DNA from: Falsirhodobacter sp. 20TX0035
GTDB taxonomy: Bacteria; Pseudomonadota; Alphaproteobacteria; Rhodobacterales; Rhodobacteraceae
DNA length: 64,000 bases
Reading direction: 5' to 3'
Assembly: GCF_028307215.1 (NCBI RefSeq)
Contig: NZ_JAQMHV010000003.1
Coordinates: forward strand, 62,001-126,000
Of this stretch, positions 8,639 through 18,441 are shown one piece after another. The position numbers were made by a program, and so were the translations under genes. Position 1 is the stretch's first letter, and the number at the start of each line of letters is the position of its first letter. Under the pieces are notes generated by a model, which ran no database searches, was not told the origin of the DNA, and worked only from the letters and a program-made list of their open reading frames with translations.

Positions 8639-11584
8639 TTACAGCTGGGCGAGGGCGGCGGCGAGCTTGCGCGCCTCGTCCTCCTGCTGGGCAAGGTTCT
8701 CCCGCGCCTCGTCCACGACCTCCTCGGGGGCGGAGGCGATGAACTTCGGGTTGTTCAGGCGGCCGCGCAGGCCCCCCATGTCCTTTTCCAGCTTTTGCAG
8801 CGTCTTTTCCAGCCGCGCCTTTTCGGCCGCGATGTCGATGATGCCTTCCAGCGGGATGGCGAAGGTCGCGCCTTCGACGGCCACGGTGACCGCGCCCTGC
8901 GGAATGGCCGCGGCTTCGGTCAGGCTGTCCACGCGGGCCAGACGCTGGATCAGGGCTGCGTTGCGGTCCCAGGCCGCGCGCGCGGTGGCGTCCATGCCCA
9001 CGGCCTGCGCCGCCAGCTTCAGCCCCACCGGCACCCGCACCTGCGCGCGGGCCGACCGGATGCCGTCGATGACGGAGATGACCCACGTCATCTCGGCCGT
9101 CGCTTCGGCGTCGGACATGGCGTATTCCGGCCAGTCGGTGTGGACCAGCGGTTTCGCGCGCGCGCCGGTGGTGCCCCACAGCTCCTCGGTGACGAAGGGC
9201 ATGATGGGGTGAAGCAGGATCATGCACTGGTCCAGCACCCAGGCCATGGTGCGGCGCGTCTCGTCGGCCTGTTCGCCGTCGAACAGGGGCTTGGCGAATT
9301 CCACGTACCAGTCGCAGACCTTGCCCCAGACAAAGGCGTAAAGGGCGTTGGCCGCCTGATCGAAGCGGTAGCCTTCCAGCGCCGCGTTCACCTCGGCCAG
9401 CACGGCGGAGGTTTCCGAGATGATCCAGCGGTTCACCGTGGCCGTGGCGACGGGGGGCTGCGCCTGCGTGGCATGGCCTTCCCAGACGCCGTTCATCTCG
9501 GCAAAGCGGCAGGCGTTCCACAGCTTCGTGCCGAAGTTGCGATAGCCGGCGATCCGCGCGGTGGACAGCTTCAGGTCGCGACCCATCGCGGCCATGGCCG
9601 TCACGGTGAAGCGCACGGCGTCCGCGCCGTATTCGTCGATCAGCTCCAGCGGGTCCAGCACGTTGCCCAGCGACTTGGACATCTTCTTGCCCTTTTCGTC
9701 GCGGACAAGGGCGTGGACATAGACGGTCTTGAACGGCACCTGATCCACGACGGCCAGCTGCATCATCATCATCCGGGCGACCCAGAAGAAGATGATGTCG
9801 AAGCCGGTGACCAGCACGTTGGTCGGAAAGTATTTCTGCAGTTCCGGCGTCTGTTCCGGCCAGCCCAGCGTCCCGATCGGCCAGAGGCCGGAAGAGAACC
9901 ACGTGTCCAGCACGTCCGGGTCACGCCAGTAGCAGACCGAATCCGGCGTCTGCACATGGGCCAGCGCCGTGTCGCGATCGGCCACGGGCACCAGCGCAAA
10001 ATCGCCGTAATAGTCCAGCATCTGCTCGCGCGCCTCTTCCTCGGTCGCGGCGCAGAAGGACACGGTTTCGGACCAGTCGAAGGGGGCGACGCCCTCTTCC
10101 TCCGGGATGCGGCGGGGGCCGTACCAGACGGGGATCTGGTGACCCCACCACAGCTGGCGGCTGATGCACCACGGCTCGATGTTCTCCAGCCAGTGGAAAT
10201 AGGTCTTGGTGTCCCGCTCGGGCAGGATCTGCGTGTCGCCGTTGCGCACTGCGTCCAGCGCGGGGCCGACGATCTTGTCGGTGGCCACGAACCACTGGTC
10301 GGTCAGCATCGGCTCGATCACGACCTTCGACCGGTCGCCGAAGGGCTGCATGATGGGCTTCGCTTCCACGACCGGGTGGCGTTCCAGATGCTCGGACCCC
10401 GTCTCCTCGTCAATGGAGGTGACGAGTTCCGTCACGGCCAGTCCGGCGGCGTTGATGTCGGCGATGACGGCCTTGCGCGCCTCGAACCGGTCCATGCCCC
10501 GATACTTCATCGGCACGAGGTTGAGGCTGTCGACCTCCGTCTCGTTCGTGGGCGACCCGGCGGCGATCTCGCGGGCGCGCTGGACGGCGTCCTCATAGGG
10601 GGCGCCGTCGTCGCGCATGGCACCCTTGGTGTCCATCAGGCGGTACATCGGCAAGTTCGCGCGTTTCGCCACCTGATAGTCGTTGAAGTCGTGCGCGCCC
10701 GTGATCTTCACCGCGCCCGAGCCGAAGGTCTTGTCCGGGTATTCGTCGGTGATGATCGGGATCAGGCGGTCGCACAGCGGCAGGTGCACCATCTTGCCCA
10801 CGATGGGGGCGTAGCGTTCATCGCTCGGATGCACCGCCACCGCGCCGTCGCCCAGCATGGTTTCCGGCCGCGTTGTCGCGATGGAGATGTAGTCGCGGGT
10901 TTCGCGCAGGGTGACGTTGCCGTCCTCGTCCTTTTCCACGTATTCATAGGTCGCGCCGTCGGCCAGACGGTACTTGAAGTGCCACATGTGGCCGGGGGTT
11001 TCGATGTTCTCGACCTCCAGATCCGAGATCGCGGTTTCGAAATGCGGGTCCCAGTTGACCAGACGCTTGCCGCGATAGATCAGGCCCTTGCGGTACATCT
11101 CCACGAAGACCTTGGTCACGGCTTCGGGGAAGTTGCCGGACATGGTGAACGCCTCGCGGTCCCAGTCGCAGGACGCGCCCAGACGTTTCAACTGGCCCAC
11201 AATGGTGCCGCCGGACTTGTCCTTCCAGTCCCACACCTTTTCCAGAAACGCCTCGCGCCCCAGATCGCGGCGGCCGGGCTGGCCGGTGCGGGCCAGTTCG
11301 CGTTCCACCACCATCTGGGTGGCGATGCCGGCATGGTCGGTGCCCGGCTGCCACAGCGTGTCGAAGCCGCGCATCCGGTGCCAGCGCACCAGGATGTCCT
11401 GAAGCGTGTTGTTGAAGGCGTGGCCCATGTGCAGGCTGCCCGTCACGTTCGGGGGCGGGATCATGATGCAGAAGGTTTCGGGACGCGAGGCGTTGGCACC
11501 CGCGCGGAAGGCGCCCATCCGTTCCCACATGGCCGACAGGCGGGCTTCCGCCTCGCCTGCGTCGAACGTCTTTTCCATCGCCAT
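8639..11584 (-). CDS. valS: Valyl-tRNA synthetase
   Basis: Class I aminoacyl-tRNA synthetase charging tRNA-Val, with post-transfer editing of threonine. In 981 residues the HIGH-type motif is [13 protein letters not shown] near 48-60, the editing (CP1) insert follows, and the KMSKS motif is seen as [11 protein letters not shown]. The C-terminal region has the anticodon-binding domain and a coiled-coil arm ending in [18 protein letters not shown] at 11584 gives MAMEKTF; a second ATG at 11578 is possible. It is followed by the HisC-like gene and is divergent from the decarboxylase leader. Length is normal for ValS. Confidence 0.97.
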   Translation of the reverse strand: MAMEKTFDAGEAEARLSAMWERMGAFRAGANASRPETFCIMIPPPNVTGSLHMGHAFNNTLQDILVRWHRMRGFDTLWQPGTDHAGIATQMVVERELARTGQPGRRDLGREAFLEKVWDWKDKSGGTIVGQLKRLGASCDWDREAFTMSGNFPEAVTKVFVEMYRKGLIYRGKRLVNWDPHFETAISDLEVENIETPGHMWHFKYRLADGATYEYVEKDEDGNVTLRETRDYISIATTRPETMLGDGAVAVHPSDERYAPIVGKMVHLPLCDRLIPIITDEYPDKTFGSGAVKITGAHDFNDYQVAKRANLPMYRLMDTKGAMRDDGAPYEDAVQRAREIAAGSPTNETEVDSLNLVPMKYRGMDRFEARKAVIADINAAGLAVTELVTSIDEETGSEHLERHPVVEAKPIMQPFGDRSKVVIEPMLTDQWFVATDKIVGPALDAVRNGDTQILPERDTKTYFHWLENIEPWCISRQLWWGHQIPVWYGPRRIPEEEGVAPFDWSETVSFCAATEEEAREQMLDYYGDFALVPVADRDTALAHVQTPDSVCYWRDPDVLDTWFSSGLWPIGTLGWPEQTPELQKYFPTNVLVTGFDIIFFWVARMMMMQLAVVDQVPFKTVYVHALVRDEKGKKMSKSLGNVLDPLELIDEYGADAVRFTVTAMAAMGRDLKLSTARIAGYRNFGTKLWNACRFAEMNGVWEGHATQAQPPVATATVNRWIISETSAVLAEVNAALEGYRFDQAANALYAFVWGKVCDWYVEFAKPLFDGEQADETRRTMAWVLDQCMILLHPIMPFVTEELWGTTGARAKPLVHTDWPEYAMSDAEATAEMTWVISVIDGIRSARAQVRVPVGLKLAAQAVGMDATARAAWDRNAALIQRLARVDSLTEAAAIPQGAVTVAVEGATFAIPLEGIIDIAAEKARLEKTLQKLEKDMGGLRGRLNNPKFIASAPEEVVDEARENLAQQEDEARKLAAALAQL

Positions 11585-11682
11585 TGTCCGGCCCCCTCAT
11601 GCACTGTTGGGGCAGGGATACAGGCGATTGCCGCCAAGGAAAAGCCCGTCGTGAAACCGTCGATTTTCCCTGTCAGGCTTGG

Positions 11683-11874
11683 CAAAAGCGGGTTTTTGCG
11701 GCCGGGGCAAAAAAACGCTTTGCAAACGCTTCGATGTGCTGCATAGGGGCGTCCTTGTTTTCAGGAAAAGGGCGGCTCATACGCACCTGGCCTGGTTTTT
11801 TGAAACCGCGCAGGTGCCGCTTCCCGGGAACATCCGGGCGGGTGCTGCGTCTTGTTGGCTGAAAGGAAACGCCG
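11683..11874 (+). promoter_or_regulatory. Structured 5' leader of the ornithine/lysine decarboxylase gene (speF-motif candidate)
   Basis: This occupies most of the 290-base gap 11585-11874, the longest in the window. Helix A pairs GCACCTG (11783-11789) with CAGGTGC (11811-11817) and encloses a small hairpin GGTTT/AAACC. Helix B pairs GCAG (11810-11813) with CTGC (11845-11848), then CCG with CGG and CCCGG (11823-11827) with CCGGG (11834-11838), leaving a symmetric GTG/GTG internal loop. A and B share 11811-11817 and cannot both form fully. A further inverted repeat GCAAAA/TTTTGC lies at 11683-11700. The SD AAAGG sits 9 nt before the ATG. The speF RNA motif is known upstream of alphaproteobacterial ornithine decarboxylase genes; the match here is from position and structure only. 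Confidence 0.5.
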
Positions 11875-13020
11875 ATGGGACTCTCGAAAACAATCTGGAC
11901 GTCGCCGGCCGAATACATTCGGACGCTGACGCCCGACACGCCGATCCTGTTCTTCTCTCCGTCTGTCCTTCAGGGCATGGCGCGGAAGTTCATCGACGGC
12001 TTCCCGGGCATGGTCACCTATGCCGTGAAGTCCAACCCCGAGGAGGTGGTGATCGAGAACCTGGCCGCCGCGGGCGTGCGGGGCTTCGACGTCGCCTCCC
12101 CGGCCGAGATGCGGCTGATCCGCCGCCTGGTTCCGGACGCGGCGCTGCACTACAACAACCCGGTGCGCGCGCGGCATGAGATCCTGACCGCGGTGGAACT
12201 GGGCGTCAAAAGCTACAGCGTCGACTCCGCGTCCGAGCTGGCCAAGCTGATCGAACTGGTTCCGGCCGAGGGGACGGAGATCTCCGTCCGCTTCAAGCTG
12301 CCGGTGGCGGGGGCCGCCTACAACTTCGGCGCCAAGTTCGGTGCCACGGTGGAACTGGCGACCGAACTGCTGGCGACCGCGGCGAAGGCGGGCTTCATCC
12401 CGTCCATCACCTTCCACCCCGGCACCCAGTGCACGGATCCGGCGGCCTGGGGCAGCTACATTTCGGCCGCGGCCGAAATCGCGCGCGGCGCCGGCGTGTC
12501 CATCGCCCGGCTGAACGTGGGCGGCGGCTTCCCGAACCACCGCCTGTCGGCCGTGACGCCCGATCTGGACGCGATCTTCGATCTGATCGACCGCACCGCG
12601 ACTGAAGCGTTCGGCGACGACCGTCCGCAACTGGTGTGCGAGCCGGGCCGTGGCCTGTGCGGCGACGCGTTCACGCTGGCCGCCCGGGTGAAGGCCGTCC
12701 GGGACGGGCAGCACATCTTCCTGAACGACGGCACCTATGGTTCGCTGACCGAACTCCCGATGATCGGCGTGATCGACCGGATCGAGGTGATGACCCCGAA
12801 GGGCCAGCTGCGCGACGGCGACCGTTCGGACCGCATCATCTTCGGGCCCACCTGCGATTCGGTGGACCGCCTGCCCGGAGAGCTTTCGCTGTCAGTCGAT
12901 ATCGAGGAAGGCGACTTCGTCATCTTCCAGGGGATGGGCGCCTATTCGGCGGCCACCAACACCCGCTTCAACGGCTTTGGCGAGCTGTCGATGGCAACGG
13001 TCCTGTCGCTGAAGCTCTGA
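11875..13020 (+). CDS. Type III PLP-dependent ornithine/lysine decarboxylase
   Basis: This alanine-racemase-fold decarboxylase forms putrescine from ornithine, or cadaverine from lysine, the entry to polyamine synthesis. In 381 residues, the PLP lysine is K52 in YAVKSNP, the glycine-rich phosphate loop is GGGFPNH, the EPGRGL motif follows, and the catalytic cysteine is in GPTCDSVD. These match eukaryote-like and alphaproteobacterial ODC/LDC enzymes rather than the large fold-I SpeF. ATG at 11875 follows AAAGG. The long structured leader suggests translational or transcriptional control. argS lies 64 bp downstream past a stem-loop. Confidence 0.92.
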   Translation: MGLSKTIWTSPAEYIRTLTPDTPILFFSPSVLQGMARKFIDGFPGMVTYAVKSNPEEVVIENLAAAGVRGFDVASPAEMRLIRRLVPDAALHYNNPVRARHEILTAVELGVKSYSVDSASELAKLIELVPAEGTEISVRFKLPVAGAAYNFGAKFGATVELATELLATAAKAGFIPSITFHPGTQCTDPAAWGSYISAAAEIARGAGVSIARLNVGGGFPNHRLSAVTPDLDAIFDLIDRTATEAFGDDRPQLVCEPGRGLCGDAFTLAARVKAVRDGQHIFLNDGTYGSLTELPMIGVIDRIEVMTPKGQLRDGDRSDRIIFGPTCDSVDRLPGELSLSVDIEEGDFVIFQGMGAYSAATNTRFNGFGELSMATVLSLKL

Positions 13021-13042
13021 CGCTGACGCATTGACCCCGTCC

Positions 13043-13069
13043 GTCGCCTCTGGCAATCCCGGAGGCGAC
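13043..13069 (+). terminator. Stem-loop between decarboxylase gene and argS
   Basis: Perfect 8-bp arms GTCGCCTC (13043-13050) and GAGGCGAC (13062-13069) with an 11-nt loop lie in the 64-bp gap. No T run follows. It may end decarboxylase transcripts or insulate the argS ribosome site at about 13072. Confidence 0.45.
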
Positions 13070-13084
13070 AGACAGGACAATGAC

Positions 13085-14827
13085 ATGAACCTCTTTACCG
13101 AACTCCGCACCGTCGTGACCGAAGCGATCGCCGCGATGCAGGCGGCCGGGGAACTGCCCGAGGGGCTGGATCTGGCCAATGTCGCGGTCGAACCTCCGCG
13201 CGACGCGGCCCATGGCGACATGGCCACCAACGCCGCGATGGTTCTGGCCAAGCCCGCCGGACTGCCCCCCCGCAAGATCGCCGACACTCTGGCCGCCCGC
13301 CTGGCCGCCGATCCGCGGATCGCCGCGGCCGAGGTCGCCGGCCCCGGCTTCCTGAACCTGCGCCTGAAGGCGAATGTGTGGCAGCGCCTTGTGGGCGCCG
13401 TCCTGTCGCAGCAGGGGGAATTCGGCCGCAGCGCGATGGGGCAGGGCCAAAAGGTCAACGTCGAATTCGTGTCCGCCAACCCCACCGGCCCGATGCATGT
13501 GGGGCACACCCGCGGCGCGGTGGTGGGCGACGCGCTGGCGAAGCTTCTGGCCTTTGCCGGCTATGACGTGACGCGCGAATACTACATCAACGACGGCGGC
13601 GCGCAGGTCGACGTGCTGGCGCGGTCGGCCTATGAGCGCTACCGCGAGGCGAACGGGCAGGAGCCGCAGATCGCCGAGGGTCTCTATCCCGGCGACTACC
13701 TGATCCCGGTGGGGCAGGCGCTGAAGGACCTCTATGGCGACAGCCTTCTGGACCAGCCCGAACGCGTCTGGCTGGCCGATCTGCGCGAATTCGCGACCGA
13801 AAAGATGATGGAGATGATCCGCGAGGATCTGGCCGCTCTGAACGTGGAGATGGACGTCTACTCCTCGGAAAAGGCGCTGTATGGCACCGGCAAGATCGAG
13901 GCGGCGCTGCAACGCCTGCGCGACATGGACCTGATCTATGAAGGCGTGCTGGAACCCCCGAAGGGCAAGACGCCCGAGGATTGGGAGCCGCGCGAGCAGA
14001 CGCTGTTCCGGTCGACCCTGCACGGCGACGACGTGGACCGCCCGGTGATGAAGTCCGACGGCTCCTGGACCTATTTCGCGCCGGACATCGCCTATCACTT
14101 CGACAAGGTGGAACGCGGCTTCGACCAGCTGATCGACATCTTTGGCGCGGACCATGGCGGTTACGTCAAGCGGATGAAGGCGGCCGTGGCGGCCTTGTCG
14201 AACGGTCGCGTGCCGCTGGACGTGAAGCTCGTGAACCTCGTGAAGCTGTTCAAGAACGGTGAGCCGTTCAAGATGTCGAAGCGCGCGGGCACCTTCGTGA
14301 CCCTGCGCGACGTGGTCGATCAGGTGGGCCCCGACGTGACGCGCTTCGTGATGCTGACGCGCAAGAACGATGCGCCCTTGGACTTCGACTTCGACAAGGT
14401 GCTGGAGCAGTCGAAGGACAACCCGGTCTTCTACGTCCAGTATGCCAACGCGCGCATCAACTCGGTCCTGCGCAAGGCGACCGAGGCGGGGGTGCCCGTC
14501 GACGACCTGACGCTGGCCGCGACCGATTTCGCCGACCTGACGCACGAGGCGGAGCTGGCGCTGATCCGCAAGCTGGCCGAATGGCCCCGGCTTGTGGAGA
14601 TCGCGGCCCGCAACAACGAGGCGCATCGCGTGGCCTTCTACCTCTACGAGCTGGCCTCGGACTTCCACGGGCTGTGGAATCGCGGCAATGATGAGGTGTC
14701 GCTGCGCTTCCTTCAGGACGACACCGCCACGTCGCAGGCGAAAATCGGTCTGGCCCGGGCCACGGGCGTTGTGATTTCCAACGGATTGGGTATCCTTGGT
14801 GTCACCCCGGTCGAAGAAATGCGCTGA
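13085..14827 (+). CDS. argS: Arginyl-tRNA synthetase
   Basis: Class I synthetase charging tRNA-Arg. In 580 residues there is an N-terminal Add-1 domain, the HIGH motif [16 protein letters not shown] at about 129-144, the KMSKS-like [11 protein letters not shown], and a helical anticodon-binding C-terminal domain. ATG at 13085 is chosen because the product then opens [13 protein letters not shown] lies 8 nt upstream. The SPOR-domain gene follows within 68 bp and the argS-SPOR-nagZ-scpAB order is typical of Rhodobacteraceae, so a multi-gene transcript is likely. Confidence 0.97.
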   Translation: MNLFTELRTVVTEAIAAMQAAGELPEGLDLANVAVEPPRDAAHGDMATNAAMVLAKPAGLPPRKIADTLAARLAADPRIAAAEVAGPGFLNLRLKANVWQRLVGAVLSQQGEFGRSAMGQGQKVNVEFVSANPTGPMHVGHTRGAVVGDALAKLLAFAGYDVTREYYINDGGAQVDVLARSAYERYREANGQEPQIAEGLYPGDYLIPVGQALKDLYGDSLLDQPERVWLADLREFATEKMMEMIREDLAALNVEMDVYSSEKALYGTGKIEAALQRLRDMDLIYEGVLEPPKGKTPEDWEPREQTLFRSTLHGDDVDRPVMKSDGSWTYFAPDIAYHFDKVERGFDQLIDIFGADHGGYVKRMKAAVAALSNGRVPLDVKLVNLVKLFKNGEPFKMSKRAGTFVTLRDVVDQVGPDVTRFVMLTRKNDAPLDFDFDKVLEQSKDNPVFYVQYANARINSVLRKATEAGVPVDDLTLAATDFADLTHEAELALIRKLAEWPRLVEIAARNNEAHRVAFYLYELASDFHGLWNRGNDEVSLRFLQDDTATSQAKIGLARATGVVISNGLGILGVTPVEEMR

Positions 14828-14895
14828 AAAGGCGATATCCGGGCGTGAAAAACGGGCAAGATCGTGGCGCGCAGACGCCGCACTGGGGCAGTGAC

Positions 14896-15873
14896 ATGGC
14901 TGAGGTGGACTTCGACGAATTCGGAGCCGTGGACTATGCGCCACGGCGACCTTACCGCGTCCAGCGCGCGATCAACATCGCCGGGGCCGTCAGTTCGGTC
15001 GCGCTGGTCGTGGCGTTGGGCTGGTGGGGCTACCACACCGCAGTTCGCGACGTGCAGGGCGTGCCCGTCGTGCGGGCGCTGGAAGGTCCGATGCGGATCA
15101 CCCCGGAAAACCCCGGTGGACAGATCACCGACGGTGAAGGTCTGGCCGTCAACGCCATCGCGGCCACCGGCGAATCCGGTGTGATGCCCGACGAACTGCT
15201 GCTGGCCCCGAAACCGGCCGAACTGGACGTGGCCGATGGCCCCGGCCTTGAAGGGTCCGAGCCTTCGAAGGAGATCATGGACGCCGTGGCCGAGGCGACG
15301 GGCGCCACCGGCACCGTGCTGATCCCCGCCGCCCAGCCCGCCGCCCCCGCCACCATGGTCCCCGACCCCGAAGAGGGCCTGTCCCGTACCGTGGAGGGTG
15401 AGCCGATCCAGGAGATCGCGGTGGCCCCCCCGGCGATCGATCCCACGCTGATCCCGCCGGAGCTGAAGGAAGAACCCGCCGTCGCGCCCGCGCCGCCCGG
15501 CGCCGTGACCCGTTCGCTGCGCCCGCCGATGCGGCCGACGATGATGGCGGCCGCTTCCACGCCCGCCGCGGCGGCCCCTGCGGCCGCGCCCGTTAAGGAA
15601 ATGCCGGTGACCGCCCTGAAATCCGGGGAGCATCTGGTCCAGCTGGGAGCCTTCGACAACGAGGAGCAGGTCCGCACGGAATGGGCGCGGTTGACCGGCA
15701 AGTTCGGCAACCTGATCGGGGCGAAGAACCTGATCGTGCAGAAGGCCGTCAGCGGCGGCCGCACCTTCTATCGCCTGCGCGCCGCCGGGTTCGAGGATGC
15801 GGCCGACGCGCGGCGTTTCTGCTCCGCTCTGCTGGCGGAAAACGCCGCCTGCATCGCGATCGTGAACCGATGA
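14896..15873 (+). CDS. SPOR-domain envelope protein
   Basis: A bitopic membrane protein probably binding denuded septal peptidoglycan through its SPOR domain. In 325 residues from ATG 14896 (MAEVDFDEFG), one membrane helix lies near 27-45, followed by a long Pro/Ala-rich periplasmic linker and a C-terminal SPOR domain beginning HLVQLGAFDNEEQV and covering roughly the last 80 residues. An in-frame GTG at 14845 would add 17 residues but they look unlike relatives. Its TGA overlaps the nagZ ATG (ATGA at 15870-15873), coupling it to cell-wall recycling. Confidence 0.85.
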   Translation: MAEVDFDEFGAVDYAPRRPYRVQRAINIAGAVSSVALVVALGWWGYHTAVRDVQGVPVVRALEGPMRITPENPGGQITDGEGLAVNAIAATGESGVMPDELLLAPKPAELDVADGPGLEGSEPSKEIMDAVAEATGATGTVLIPAAQPAAPATMVPDPEEGLSRTVEGEPIQEIAVAPPAIDPTLIPPELKEEPAVAPAPPGAVTRSLRPPMRPTMMAAASTPAAAAPAAAPVKEMPVTALKSGEHLVQLGAFDNEEQVRTEWARLTGKFGNLIGAKNLIVQKAVSGGRTFYRLRAAGFEDAADARRFCSALLAENAACIAIVNR

Positions 15874-16859
15874 TCGGACGGGGCGCGGCGATCTTCGGCT
15901 GCGACGGGACGACGCTGGGAACCGAGGAGAAGGCCTTCTTCCGCGACGCCGATCCGTTCGGGTTCATCCTGTTCGCCCGCAACGTCGACACGCCCGACCA
16001 GCTGCGCCGCCTGACGGGCGAGTTGCGCGACGCGGTGGGCCGGGATGCGCCCATCCTGGTCGATCAGGAAGGCGGCCGCGTGCAGCGCCTGCGCGCGCCC
16101 CATTGGGCCGAACATCTGCCCGCGCTGGACATGGTGGCGCGCGCCTGCGATCCGCGCCGCGCCATGGAACTGCGCTTCGCCCTGATCGCCGCCGAGTTGA
16201 AGGCCGTGGGCATCGACGCCAATTGCGCGCCCGTGGCCGATGTCGCGACAGAGGCCACCCATCCCTTTTTGCGCAACCGCTGCTATGGCACCGATCCTGA
16301 AACCGTGACGGACCTCGCCCGCGCGGCGGCCGAGGCGCATCTGGCCCAAGGCGTCCTGCCGGTCATCAAGCACATGCCGGGGCATGGACGGGCCACCGCC
16401 GACAGCCACCGCGATCTGCCCACGGTCACGGCGGACCGCGCGCTGCTGGAAACGGACTTCGCCCCCTTCCGCGCCCTGAACCACCTGCCGATGGCGATGA
16501 CGGCGCACATCGTCTTCTCGGCGCTGGACGATCGCCCGGCCACCTGTTCCCCGGTGATGATCGACCTGATCCGCCGGGACATCGGCTTCGACGGTCTGCT
16601 GATGACCGACGACATCGAGATGGAGGCCCTGTCCGGCACGGTGGCCGAACGCACGCGCGCCTCGCTTTCCGCGGGCTGCGACGTGGTGCTGCACTGCAAC
16701 GGCCCCATGCCCGCACGGCGGGCCGTGGCCGAGGCGGCGGGCGAGATGGGGCCGGAGGCCCGGCGCCGGGCCGAGGCCGCGCTGGCCCTGCGCCGTCCCG
16801 CGCCCGCCACGGACGTGGCGGCGCTGTCGGCGGAACTGTCGGACCTTCTGGGCGCCTGA
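15870..16859 (+). CDS. nagZ: Beta-N-acetylhexosaminidase (GH3)
   Basis: A cytosolic enzyme removing N-acetylglucosamine from 1,6-anhydro-muropeptides during peptidoglycan recycling. In 329 residues the substrate-site motif KHMPGHG is at 167-173, the flexible-loop Asp-His pair is at D178/H180, and the nucleophile aspartate lies in MTDDIEM (D247 or neighbour). Length and the single TIM-barrel domain fit NagZ rather than secreted two-domain GH3 enzymes, and there is no signal peptide. It is coupled to the SPOR gene upstream; scpA starts 3 bp after its stop. Confidence 0.93.
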   Translation: MIGRGAAIFGCDGTTLGTEEKAFFRDADPFGFILFARNVDTPDQLRRLTGELRDAVGRDAPILVDQEGGRVQRLRAPHWAEHLPALDMVARACDPRRAMELRFALIAAELKAVGIDANCAPVADVATEATHPFLRNRCYGTDPETVTDLARAAAEAHLAQGVLPVIKHMPGHGRATADSHRDLPTVTADRALLETDFAPFRALNHLPMAMTAHIVFSALDDRPATCSPVMIDLIRRDIGFDGLLMTDDIEMEALSGTVAERTRASLSAGCDVVLHCNGPMPARRAVAEAAGEMGPEARRRAEAALALRRPAPATDVAALSAELSDLLGA

Positions 16860-16862
16860 GCG

Positions 16863-17630
16863 ATGAGGGACCTGCCCGAAGGGGTCAGCGACCGCCTTGC
16901 GGCCGAGGCGCTGATCGTCGATGTGGACGGCTATGAAGGGCCGCTGGACTTGCTGCTGACCCTGTCGCGTGCGCAGAAGGTGGACCTGCGCCGCATTTCC
17001 GTGCTGGAGTTGGCGGAGCAGTATCTGGCCTTCGTGGAACGGGCGAAGCTGCTTCGGATCGAACTGGCGGCCGACTACCTCGTGATGGCCGCGTGGCTGG
17101 CCTTTCTGAAGTCCCGCCTTCTGCTGCCGCCCGATCCCGCCGAACGCGGCCCGTCGGCCGAGGATATGGCCGATCACCTCGCCTGGCAGCTGGAGCGGCT
17201 TCAGGCCATGCGCGACCGCGCCGCCGCCCTGATGGCGCGCGACCAGAAGGGTCGCGACGTGTTTCCGCGAGGGGAGCCGGAGGCCGTGATCCAGCATCGG
17301 CGCAGCGTGTATTCCGCCAGCCTGATCGACCTGATGCGCGCCTATGCCCGCCTGCGCACCAAGGACGAGTTCCGCCCCTTCGTCATGGACCGCGAGCACG
17401 TCTTCACGATGGAGCAGGCGCTGGAGCGGATGCGCGAGATGCTGGGCTATCTGGGCGAGTGGGGCGACCTGCACGACTGGCTGCCTTCGGGCTGGGACAC
17501 GCATCCAATGCGGCGGCGGTCGGCCACCGCCTCGCATTTCGCGGCGGTGCTGGAAATGGCCAAGCGCGGGCAGATCGACCTGCGGCAGGGCCAGACCTTC
17601 GGCCCGATCCAGATACGGAAGAAAGAATGA
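16863..17630 (+). CDS. scpA: Segregation and condensation protein A
   Basis: The kleisin subunit of the SMC-ScpAB condensin complex, bridging SMC heads during chromosome segregation. The 255-residue product contains the family hallmark YEGPLDLLLTLSRAQKVDLR near 22-41 and a C-terminal winged-helix region. ATG at 16863 follows nagZ by 3 bp. Its stop overlaps the scpB start by three of four bases (ATGA at 17627-17630). No smc gene is in the window. The nagZ-scpA-scpB order is common in alphaproteobacteria. Confidence 0.95.
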   Translation: MRDLPEGVSDRLAAEALIVDVDGYEGPLDLLLTLSRAQKVDLRRISVLELAEQYLAFVERAKLLRIELAADYLVMAAWLAFLKSRLLLPPDPAERGPSAEDMADHLAWQLERLQAMRDRAAALMARDQKGRDVFPRGEPEAVIQHRRSVYSASLIDLMRAYARLRTKDEFRPFVMDREHVFTMEQALERMREMLGYLGEWGDLHDWLPSGWDTHPMRRRSATASHFAAVLEMAKRGQIDLRQGQTFGPIQIRKKE

Positions 17631-18241
17631 CCGCCCCCATCCCCCCCACCTTGGACGAGCAGGAGCGGATGGTGGAGGCGATGCTCTTCGCCTCGGCCGC
17701 GCCAATGGGGCTGGCCGAACTGGGCGCGCGCATGCCGGTCGGATCGGACCCGGCCCGCGCCGTCGCGGCCTTGCAGAGGCGGTATGAAGGGCGGGGCGTG
17801 CGGGTTGTCCGCGTGAACGAGGCTTGGGCCTTCCGCACGGCGCCCGACCTGGCCTTCCTGATGCAGCGCGACGTGGTGGAAACCCGCCGCCTGTCGCGCG
17901 CCGCGATCGAGACGCTGGCCATCGTCGCCTATCACCAGCCCGTCACGCGGGCCGAGATCGAGGAGATCCGCGGCGTTGCCGTCAGCCGCGGCACGCTGGA
18001 CCAGCTGCTGGAGATGGAGTGGATCCGCCTTGGCCGGCGCCGGATGACGCCGGGGCGGCCCGTGACGTTCATTGTGACGGAACAGTTTCTGGACCAATTT
18101 GGTTTGGAGACTGCCCGCGACCTTCCCGGACTGAAGGAATTGCGCGAGGCAGGCCTTCTGGACAGCCGTCCTGCCCCCGGCGGGCCGGCGACCCCGGAAG
18201 GGGAACCGCCGGACGATCAGGCCCAATGGACCGAGGATTGA
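17627..18241 (+). CDS. scpB: Segregation and condensation protein B
   Basis: The winged-helix accessory subunit of SMC-ScpAB. In 204 residues, two tandem winged-helix domains are recognisable from MVEAMLFASAAP and from SRAAIETLAIVAYHQPVTRAE followed by GVAVSRGTLDQLLE. A Pro-rich acidic tail of about 25 residues is probably disordered. The ATG at 17627 overlaps the scpA TGA, so translation is coupled and the stoichiometry is probably linked. The small gene at 18244 begins 2 bp after its stop. Confidence 0.94.
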   Translation: MTAPIPPTLDEQERMVEAMLFASAAPMGLAELGARMPVGSDPARAVAALQRRYEGRGVRVVRVNEAWAFRTAPDLAFLMQRDVVETRRLSRAAIETLAIVAYHQPVTRAEIEEIRGVAVSRGTLDQLLEMEWIRLGRRRMTPGRPVTFIVTEQFLDQFGLETARDLPGLKELREAGLLDSRPAPGGPATPEGEPPDDQAQWTED

Positions 18242-18243
18242 AC

Positions 18244-18441
18244 ATGATGATGAAAATGCTGCAGCGGATGCTCGTCGGGATGGTGATGGGCAAGGTCATC
18301 AACAAGGGCATCGACTACGCCTCGCGCGGGGGCAAGGCCGAGGCGGACATGACGCCGGCCGAACGCGCCAAGGCGAAGAAGACGCGGATGATGGCGCAGC
18401 GGGCACGCAAGATCGCGCGGATGACCAACCGCCTGCGTTAA
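18244..18441 (+). CDS. Small basic protein of unknown function
   Basis: A 65-residue product opening MMMKMLQRMLVGMVMG, which is rich in methionine and hydrophobic, followed by a strongly basic lysine/arginine-rich tail (AKAKKTRMMAQRARK). It follows scpB by 2 bp and would be the last gene of the argS-scpB transcript. The start could be any of ATG 18244, 18247, 18250 or 18256. Its TAA and the convergent dcd stop share the palindrome TTAA at 18438-18441. I do not recognise a family; an amphipathic membrane-surface or nucleic-acid-binding peptide is only a guess. Confidence 0.6.
   Translation: MMMKMLQRMLVGMVMGKVINKGIDYASRGGKAEADMTPAERAKAKKTRMMAQRARKIARMTNRLR

Noticed and set aside
8618-11746. 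A 1042-codon open frame antisense to valS
   Set aside because: It has no recognisable domains and its composition is that of a high-GC codon-position shadow; valS on the other strand is clear over its whole length.
14845-14895. GTG start for the SPOR protein 17 codons upstream
   Set aside because: The extra residues look unlike those of relatives and the ATG at 14896 gives a family-like N-terminus; kept as an alternative only.
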